Shown here: positions 37,482-45,897 of the stretch, piece by piece | How the letters are laid out: each line of letters starts with the position of its first letter | Numbering within the stretch: position 1 is the stretch's first letter | NCBI GenBank assembly: GCA_946532115.1 | Contig: CAMNBC010000005.1 | Span: 1 to 45,897, forward strand | Reading direction: 5' to 3' | Length of the DNA: 45,897 bases | Origin: an uncultured Treponema sp. | GTDB lineage: Bacteria; Spirochaetota; Spirochaetia; Treponematales; Treponemataceae | Position numbers and translations under genes: made by a program | The notes under the pieces: model-generated | Told to the model about the DNA's origin: nothing | What the model saw: only the letters and a program-made list of their open reading frames with translations | Database searches by the model: none

Positions 37482-38687
37482 ATGAGCGATCTATCTTTCA
37501 ATATACAAAAAGAATGAAAAAAAGATAATTTTGATTTACAGCAAGTTGTAGAAGAATTAGAAAAAATGGTAAAAAAAATTCCGAAAGAAGATGCAGAATT
37601 ATTTCGAGCAGAAATTAATGATAGTGAGTTTATAAAAAATTTGAAATTATTTGCTAGAGGGTGTGAAGCTTTTCAGTTATTTTTAAATAAGGCACAAAAA
37701 ACACAAACAGGATGAAATTATAAAACATATGGAAAAAATTCTCCATATAAAAATAGAGAAATTATTCGACGAGGTACTGCTTTAATATTTCAATTAAGAA
37801 CATTTTTAACAGGGCATAAAATAACTTTTTTGATTGGTGGTACGGCAGGTAGTAATACATTAAAAGAAAAAGAATATAGTCAAGATTTATTATTCGGAAA
37901 TGACTTATCTAATTTATACATAAATTTGAATAAAGGCGAGGTAGAATTATCTTCAGCTTTAGAAAAATTGAATAGTTTAGAAGATAGTAATGGAACTTTG
38001 AGTCAACAATGAGCTAATATTATAAACTATGCTTTAGTAAAAAATTATAAGACAGAAGGAGAACCATACGGTAGTTATGAAAGTTCTTCTTCAGGTTCTG
38101 ATGAAAATAAGCAACATATAGTTTATAAAAAGAGTGAAGCAGATATAAGTGTTTATTATAAATGGGTTAAAGATAATAAAAAAAATAGACTCGATTATTA
38201 TTATAATTTTAAAGAGCATTTTTCACAAATAACTTCTAAAAAAGATTTTCAAGATATGCGAAGCTATGATAGAGGATGATTATATCAATGAGGTAAAATA
38301 AAAGAGCATGAAGATAATTTAATTATTGAAACTGGACTTAAACCATTGCATGAATTTATGAAAACTTCTTTTAGAGAGAATGTTCCTGGTATTCGAGGTG
38401 GAGACTATATAAAAGGAACTTTAAACGAACAATATAAATATACAAGTAATTCAAGAATTATTACAATTACAAATATTAAAAATTTGCTAAACGGTGGAGG
38501 ACGAGGTAGTGCATCTTTTATTGGAATAATACCCTCTATTAAAAATTTTTTAAATGCTAGTGGTAAAGAAGAACAAATTGAAAATTTAAGTTCTTTATTG
38601 GTTGATTTTACTAGTTATAATAAAGAAGAGCTAACAAATTTTGTTAATGAAAAAATTGATGGTTTATTAGAAATATCAGAAAAATAA
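37482..38687 (+). CDS. Unknown recoded protein, TGA-rich
   Basis: 401 aa with five TGA=Trp codons (37,515; 37,713; 38,010; 38,277; 38,289). MSDLSFNIQKEWKKDNFDLQ, then charged helices and a TGWNYKTYGKNSPYKNREII stretch. The C-terminal third has SYDRGWLYQWGKIKEHEDNL and VPGIRGGDYIKGTLNEQYKY. A+T-richer than neighbours and no family recognised, so it could be a cargo gene inserted between tail tube and tail chaperone. GAAGGTAGGTGTAAAGA precedes the ATG. TAA stop. Confidence 0.65.
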
Positions 38688-38716
38688 ATTATTTTATTTT
38701 AATGAAAAATTTTTGT

Positions 38717-38722
38717 TATAAT
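38717..38722 (+). promoter_or_regulatory. Possible extended -10 promoter
   Basis: TGTTATAAT (TG at 38,714-38,715 and TATAAT at 38,717-38,722) with no good -35, 27 bases before the tail chaperone gene. Confidence 0.4.
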
Positions 38723-38748
38723 ATAAGAGAAAAAGGAGGTCATTTTAT

Positions 38749-39273
38749 ATGGCAAAACCAACATATGCAAAGCTTAAATTATCTTCTGAAATTGCTCCAA
38801 AAGAATTAGAATGGGGTGAGCAAAAGATTGAAATTAAACAGTATATATCAATTCAAGATAAACTTACTCTTATCGGGGATGTATTAAATTTAGCCGCAGA
38901 TGAAAATCGTTTTTATAATGCAGGAAAAGTTAACATGTTTTTTGCATTAAAGGTATTAGATTATTATACAAATCTTTCTATTACTGAAAAGCAAAAAGAA
39001 AATCCAGTAAAATTATACGATGAGATTGTCGCTTCTGGATTTTATGGCGTAGTATTTAAATTAATTCCAGAAGATGAGATTGGATTTGTTTATAATACCA
39101 TGATGGAAACTGTTGAACAGATTTATAAGTATCAAAATTCTGCTTATGGAATTATGGATGCTATGAATAATGATTATAATAATTTAAATTTTGATATTGA
39201 GAAACTTACCAAAGATTTAGGCAATAAAGAGAATGCACAGTTTCTTGATGAAGTATTAACCAAACTTGGTTAA
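38749..39273 (+). CDS. Tail assembly chaperone
   Basis: 174 aa, MAKPTYAKLKLSSEIAPKEL EWGEQKIEIKQYISIQDKLT. Helical protein directly before the tape measure, the normal place of the chaperone that coats it during tail assembly. Size fits. I see no obvious slippery site or -1/+1 extension ORF; a terminator follows. AAAAGGAGGTCATTTTAT precedes the ATG. No TGA. Confidence 0.75.
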   Translation: MAKPTYAKLKLSSEIAPKELEWGEQKIEIKQYISIQDKLTLIGDVLNLAADENRFYNAGKVNMFFALKVLDYYTNLSITEKQKENPVKLYDEIVASGFYGVVFKLIPEDEIGFVYNTMMETVEQIYKYQNSAYGIMDAMNNDYNNLNFDIEKLTKDLGNKENAQFLDEVLTKLG

Positions 39274-39321
39274 TTAATCTATAAACTTCTTAAAATATAA
39301 AGAAGAATAGACATATTAAGG

Positions 39322-39360
39322 CCCTACGAGGATTAATTTCTTCGTAGGGTTTATTTTTTT
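39322..39360 (+). terminator. Terminator before tape measure gene
   Basis: CCCTACGA (39,322-39,329) / TCGTAGGG (39,342-39,349) followed by TTTATTTTTTT. It may adjust the ratio of tape measure to chaperone. Confidence 0.8.
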
Positions 39361-39386
39361 ATATTAGGAGAGAAAGGAGCGGAAAT

Positions 39387-42300
39387 ATGCCAAAACAGAT
39401 AAATGTTAAGCTGGGATTTGAGGCTGATACCAGTCAAGCTAAAAAGCAGATACAAGATTTGCAAAATAGTTTAAATAAATTATTGCAAAATTCTGCAAGT
39501 AAAAGCCCGTTCCAAGAGATGGATAAAGATATATTAAAAGCAGAGCAATCTGTTGCAAAATTACAAACTGCTATTAATAATTCTTTAAACATGGATACTG
39601 GACGATTAGATTTATCAAAATTTTCTAATCAATTAGGACAGGCAGATTTATCAATTGATTTGTTGGCTAAAGATTTATCTGCTCTTGGAGCAGATGGACA
39701 AAAAGCTTTTTTAAATTTGGCAAATAGTGTAATTACTGCCCAAAAGCCTATGCATGAAACTAATAAGCTGTTAGATGGAATGTGAACAGCTTTAAAAAAT
39801 ACCGCAAGATGGCAATTATCTAGTAGTATTCTACATGGGTTTATGAGTTCATTACAGGGCGCATATGGTTATGCTCAAGATTTAAATGCTTCATTAAATA
39901 GTATTAGAATAGTTTCTGGTCAATCTGTTGAACAGATGGCAAGATTCGCGGATCAGGCTAATCGGTCGGCGCAAGCGCTTAGTACAAGTACTTTGGCATA
40001 TACTGATGCCGCTTTAATTTTCTATCAACAAGGCTTAACTGGCGATGCTGTTACTGAGCGTGTTGATACTGTATTAAAATTATCTAATGTAACTGGAGAT
40101 AGCGCTGAACAAGTTTCTAGCTACATGACTGCCATTTGAAATAACTTTTATGATGGTAGTGAATCTTTAGAATCATTTGCAGATAAAATTACAGCATTAG
40201 GCGCAGCAACTGCTTCAAGTTCTGCCGAAATTGCGGCAGGTTTACAGCAATTTGCAGCTATTGGTAATACTGTTGGTTTAAGTTATGATTATGCTGCGAC
40301 AGCTTTGGCTACGATTGTCGCGCAAACACGTCAATCAGAATCAACTGTTGGTAACGGTTTAAGAACGGTCTTCGCTAGATTATCTAGCTTAAAACAGGGT
40401 GGTACTGATGAAGATGGTACTGATTTAACTAAATATACTAAAGCTCTTGCTGAGTATGGCGTACAAGTTAAAGACCAAAATGGAAATCTTAAAGAAATGG
40501 ACCAAATTCTTGAAGAAATTGGTGCAAAATGGCAAACATTAAGTCAAAATCAAAAAGTTGCTTTGGCACAAACTGTTGGCGGTGTTAGACAATATGCCAC
40601 AATTATGGCATTGTTTGATAATTGAGATGATTTCCAAAGAAATTTGGCTGTTACTCAAGGAGCAGAAGGCACATTACAAGAGCAAGCTGATATTTATGCT
40701 GAAAGTTGAGAGGCTGCGCGTAAAAGGGTACAAGCCGCTTGGCAAGCTATTTATCAAGATTTAATTGATGAAAAATTCTTTATTGGTATAGCTAATGGAA
40801 TTGAAACTATTTTAAAAGGCGTTGATGGATTAATAGATTCTATTGGTGGTTTGAAAGGCGTTTTGACAAATGCTGGCGCAATTATTACTACAGTATTTGG
40901 AGCTCAAATGGTTTCTGGGATTCAAAAAGCTCAACAATCTTTAAAAATATTTACTGGAGTAGCTGCTGCTGAAAGTGATGCAGTAGCAGTTCAAACAAAA
41001 CAAGCTATTGAAAATATGGCTATTGAAGCTCCAGATACAACACAAGCAGTAGAAGTAAATGCTTTAAAAGATAGGTTAAAATTAACCTGAGAACTTAGAG
41101 ATGTTTATGATGAACTTTCTTCTGGTCAGCAAGAATATACTCAAACTTTATTAAAACAAGTAGAGTTATACCAGCAAGCTACAATTGAGGCAAAAAAAAT
41201 GCAAGAAGCTGCAAGTGAAGAATATTTGTCTCAAGCTAGAAAAACAAGAAATTCTTTTATCGGTGCCGAAAATTTTGATGCTTTTGATCAATATACAAGA
41301 GGTCAAGGCAGAAATGAAAAAGGTCAATTTGTAGGTACTACTCAATTCGAATATGATGTTAATCAAGTTGGTCAGTTAACAAAAGGATCAAAAGAATACG
41401 AAGAAGCTTATGATAGATTATTAAAGAAAATTTATGACGTTACAAACGCGCAAGACAAACAAAAAGAATCTATTCAAGCTATGGTTGCAGCAAGATTAGA
41501 AGAGATTGAAGCTTCAAAAAAATTAGAACAAGCATCTGATGCTGAACAACAGAAATTGTCTCAAGTTGGTACAGAAATTCAAAAATTAAAAGAGCAGAAG
41601 AAAAATGGTATTAATGTTACCGAAGAACAAATAGCAGCTTTAGAGAAAGAGATGTCTCAGCTTGATGAAAATAGTGAAGCATATAAAAAGTATGCTGCAG
41701 AAATCGCGAAATTAAAATCTTCTCAAAATAATGGATTACTTGGAGCAAATGCAGATAAAATTGTAAAAGGCGCTCAAGCTGTTTCTCAATTAACTGCAGG
41801 AATAACTTCATTAACTTCTATTTGGGGAATATGGTTTGATAAAGCTAATGAATCTATTCCAGCTGGTGAAAAGTTAGTAAAAACTCTTGTTGCAATTTCA
41901 GCTGGCCTTCCAATGGTTATAATGGGGATTAAAACTTTAGGAATATCATTAACAAAAGCCGGAGTAGAAGGAGCTGTTGGCCTTGGAGTGTTAAAAGGTG
42001 GCATAGATGGTGTAACAGTTTCTATTTTAGGAATGGAAGTCGCATTAGGATCACTATTATTAGCAATTGTTGGTATTGCAGCAGTTGTTGGAATAATTTG
42101 AGGATTATCTAAAGCTTGAAATAAAGCAGCTGATGATGCGAAAAAAGCAAAAGAGGCAGCGGCAGAAGCGAAAGAAGAGTATGAAAAACTTAATTCTGAG
42201 TTTAAAGAATTAGAATCTTCTTTAAATAGCTTAAAAGATTCTCAAGATGTATTAGATCATTTAAGAGAAGGCACTGATGAATGGAAAAAATCTGTACAAG

Positions 42301-45300
42301 AGTTAAATGATCAAGTAATGGATTTAATCACTAAATATCCAGAGCTTGCTCAGTATGTACAAAATATCAATGGTAGCTTGCAAATATCTGAAAAAGGCAT
42401 GCAAGAATATCTTAATCAGCAATACACTGAAAGACAAGAAGCTTATGCTGAAATGATATCTGCTCAAGGAAGTAGTGTTGAAACAAATTTAAAAGATAGC
42501 GCTACTAATTTATCAAGAAAATTTACATTTGATACTGGCGATGGAAATTCATTTTCTATGGCAACAGCAGAAGACTTTATTAAAGTTGCTGAAGCATATA
42601 AAAAAGGCAATGATATTTTAGGTGGAACTTCTGAACAAATAAATCAAGCATTAAAGGATATAGGTATTAATTCAGATTTTGCACGACAAGCAATAATGGA
42701 TAATACTGAAGAAGTCCTTAAAATGTGTAGAGAGTATGCTAATGGAGTAAATTCAGTTAATGCTTTATCTGATGCTTTTTATCAATCCAACATTGAAAAT
42801 GAAGTTGGAGATAAAATTCGTTCTAATTTAGGAGATAATCAAGCTTATTTATTATCTCCTATAGAAGGAGCTCTTGCTGATCGAGCGCAAGAAATTGCTG
42901 CTGATTATGAAAAAGAAGGGTTTAAAGCTGGTGAGGCATTTAATAAAGGTGTTGAGGATGCTTTAAAAGAATATAATAAAGATCCAGATGCTTGAAGTAG
43001 TAATGCTGAACGTCAAGCTAAAGGCGAAATTGCGGCTGGGCTTGGTGCAAATGCTGGTGTTCAAATTGATGAAGGTGAATTTGATAATTTCTGAAATAGT
43101 TTGTCTTCTGAAGAAAAGCAAATACTCATTGAAGTTGGTATTGACGAAGAAAAATCTTATGCAGATATTCGTGCGACGCTTGATAGATTAGAGGAAGAGC
43201 GAGATAATTCTTATCAGATAGATTTTAAAATTGATGAAGATGTTGATGAAGAAGAATTAAATAATCTTACTAATTATATTCATGATCACGCCGATGAATT
43301 AGATGGTTTTTCTGAACATTTAACAAAATGCAAAGAAGAAGCCGCGCATTTAGCTCATGCTATTTTGAGATTTGATGATGCTATTCAAAATGTTACTGAT
43401 AATTATGAAGAATGAATGGATATGCTCAACAGTGGAGCTATTCAAGATAATGCAAAAGCAGCAGAAGAGTTATCGGAAGCTTATGGTGATTTATTAGACA
43501 TTGATGGTTCTGTTTTAAGTGGAGATTTTACTGAAAATACTGAAAATCTTGAATTAATGAAACAAGCTATTGAAGGTAATGAAAAAGCTTATGAAAGATT
43601 GCAAGAATTAGCTAATCAAGATATAATTGCGCAATGTGATTTAGATACAACAAAATTTGATGATGCTAGCCAACGACTTGATGCTGAATTAGCTAGATTA
43701 AATTTTCAAACATTAGAAATAGGCGCTGATTTAAATACAGATGCTGCTTTACAAGCAATGACAGATCTGGTTAATGCTGCTAATATGACAGCAACTCAAG
43801 CACAAGCCTATTTAGCAAATATGGGTATTGATGCGACTGTTATTGAAGAAAAAAAGACGGATACTGATACCCAAGAAACTCCAGATTTTGAAGCACATTT
43901 AATACCTAAATCAGAGACCGCAGATATTCCTTATATGCAAGGAATGACTGGCGAATATGGTATTGCACATCCATCATATACTGTTTATGGAGTAGAATAT
44001 ACGCCAAATCCTAGTGAAATAACTACTACTAAAGAAACTACTGCAACAGCTTTACGAGTAACATCTGCTCACAAGGCTGCTGGAGGTGCTATTAAGCATC
44101 AACACTCTAATAGTGGCGGCGGAGCTAATGGTAAAGGTAATACTCGTGGTTCTGGTGGTAAAGGTGGAGGAGGTTCCTCTAAACCTAAAAAGAAAACAGT
44201 TAAAGAACACAAAAAGCCAGAGAAAAAAGAAGATCGTTATCACGATATCAAAGAACGTATTGAAGATTTAAATACAGAACTTAAACGTCTTGCAAAAACT
44301 GAAGATAGAGTATATGGTAAGTCAAAACTCAAGTATATGGATCAAGAAATTGAAAAACTTGAGAAACAAATTGAACTTACTGATGAATATATTAAAGAAA
44401 TTAAAAAATATGCGGCAATTGACCAAGCCAATCTTCGTGGTATTAATATGGGTGCTACGTTTGATGAAAATGGACGCCTTAATAACTATGAACAAGTATT
44501 GGCAAATATTGTAAACACATATAATGGCGCGGTGGCTGCATATAACGGTGCCGTAGATAATTTTAATGCTAGTGCGCAAGAAGATGCGGATAGTGCAGCA
44601 TTAGAAGCAGCAGAAAAAACATTAAGTGCGGCTAAAGAAACTTATGATGAACGTTTAAAGATTCTTAACCAATATGAAGATACATATAATCTTCTTCAAC
44701 AGAAGATGGATGAACGTATTGACCAAGTATGGGAATTATTTGATAAGCGTTTAGAAAAAATTACTTGACGCATTGAATTTGAATTAGATTGAAATGAAAA
44801 AGAATTGGATCATTTTGATTGATTATTAAAGTATATCGGTAAAGATGCTGACCACGCATCAGATGCTATCGCTAATTTAAGTAAGCAAATGGGCATTTAT
44901 GAAGAAAGTATAGATTGAGCGAAAAAAGGTATCGCTGATATATTTGATTTACATGGTGTTGATTTTGATTTTGATAATGCCGATCCAAATTATTTATATG
45001 ATCGTTTATTAGATTTCATGCATCTCCAAGGCTTAGAGTCAGAAATGACTGAAAAAGAAGCCGAAGCATTGATTAAATATATGGACGTTTTAAGAGATTC
45101 TTATGACGGTATGTATGACGCTTGAGAAGAAGCTCATGAACATATGATGAATGCTTGGGATGAATGGAATGAGCGCATTGGTGATGCAATTTATGATATC
45201 CAGCAATATGGTGAAGAATTAGAAAATATCCAAAAGATTGTTGATTTAACTGGTAGGAAACTCTTAAAAATGAGTACTCAAGATTTGAATAAAATGAATC

Positions 45301-45897
45301 AGACAATCGTTGTAAATGCTCAGGAAAACTTACGGGCAACTAAAGCACATTTAGATGCAATGGAACAAGCCGTGGCAGATTCTGCAGCAGCGTATCAAAG
45401 ATCATTAGAACAAAATCTTGCCGAAGACGTTCAAAATAAATTATATGAAGAATGGCGTCAAATGAAAGAGGATTATGATGATGCTCTTAATGATTATTAT
45501 AACGCTTGAGAAGATACCTTACAAAAAGGCGAGGATGCTTTCAAAAGATATATGGAGGCGTTAACTCAAGATTATAATAATTCATTCGGTCAAATGGATT
45601 TAGATTATATGATAGACCAATTTGACCGTCAGAAAGAAGTTAGAGATTTATATCTTGATGATTACCAGAAGTATCATGAATTAAATAAAACAGCTCAAGA
45701 ACTTAATAAGAGTTTAGCGGCTACTAATAATGATTTAATTCGTGGTAAATTACTTGATTTACAAGACGAGATAAATGCATCAATGCAAACTGGAGTTCAA
45801 ATATCTGCGGCGCAGGCTGAAATATATGCGCGCAGAGTTGCTTTATTACAAGCTGAAGCTGAGCTTTTGGATGCGCAAAATGCTAAGAACGCAGTTA
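39387..45897 (+). CDS. Tape measure protein (recoded, runs off the window)
   Basis: At least 2170 aa, open to the right edge. It sets tail length and may help DNA entry. Sixteen in-frame TGAs (39,783; 40,137; 40,623; 40,707; 41,088; 42,099; 42,117; 42,993; 43,092; 43,413; 44,766; 44,790; 44,820; 44,916; 45,123; 45,507) join a dozen ORF pieces in one frame. N-terminal TMP block: PKQINVKLGFEADTSQAKKQ, AYTDAALIFYQQGL, SSYMTAIWNNFYDGSESLES. Hydrophobic helices near residues 820-910 and long coiled coils beyond 1600. GAGAAAGGAGCGGAAAT precedes the ATG. Confidence 0.9.

Noticed and set aside
38749-39386. Programmed frameshift in the tail chaperone
   Set aside because: No slippery heptamer or overlapping extension ORF seen; a terminator follows the stop.
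41166-44579. Minus-strand ORFs inside the tape measure gene
   Set aside because: Shadows of a long recoded gene; low-complexity Phe/Ile-rich translations.
24073-45897. Multiple broken or frameshifted late genes (pseudogenes)
   Set aside because: All interruptions are TGA in one continuous frame with no TAA, TAG or frame change, which fits recoding, not decay.
22978-45897. TGA as glycine (code 25, CPR hosts)
   Set aside because: Residues around TGA match Trp positions of phage families, and promoters and ribosome sites look Bacillota-like.

Overview
The window is a piece of a tailed double-stranded DNA phage genome. Its promoters (TTGACA / TATAAT, 16-18 bp spacers), AGGAGG-type ribosome binding sites and small-protein types suggest a low-G+C Bacillota (Clostridia-like, probably gut) host. 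No integrase, rRNA or convincing tRNA is visible. The late genes run from 22,978 to the right edge, and most carry in-frame TGA codons that clearly encode tryptophan. Examples are the terminase-adjacent zinc-ribbon gene, portal, neck genes and tape measure, with TGA at otherwise normal Trp positions. By my count there are 36 such codons in nine late genes, plus three in two genes of the left arm.

Layout. 1-5.3 kb: rightward accessory genes (small winged-helix protein, zinc-ribbon protein, small membrane peptides, NUMOD1-like protein), with structured leaders and terminators. 5.3-6.2 kb: a gene-free region with mirror-image promoters and palindromic operators. 6.2-20.6 kb: an unusual early array of about 30 mini-genes (36-124 aa) and two exonucleases, nearly all leftward. 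Most have their own near-consensus promoter and a GAGAGG-type leader, and many have their own terminator. Between them lie at least twelve rightward promoters that face the genes and are followed at once by a palindromic operator or a G+C-rich hairpin. 20.7-21.6 kb: low-complexity non-coding DNA. 21.6-22.9 kb: a leftward three-gene operon with a phage folD. 22.9-45.9 kb: a rightward morphogenesis operon in the usual order (zinc-ribbon genes, TerL, endonuclease, portal, protease-scaffold, capsid, neck genes, tail tube, chaperone, tape measure), running off the window.

How it fits together. Early and late transcription diverge from one promoter pair near 22.9 kb whose -35 boxes overlap. In the early array several genes end in TGA inside their own terminator hairpin, so TGA must be a stop there, while late genes read it as Trp. 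This fits a timed change in decoding within one infection. The early array carries five related winged-helix proteins and at least four families of palindromic operators, which looks like a dense regulatory network of small repressors, antisense promoters and short structured RNAs. The mechanism is inference; the sequence patterns are read directly.
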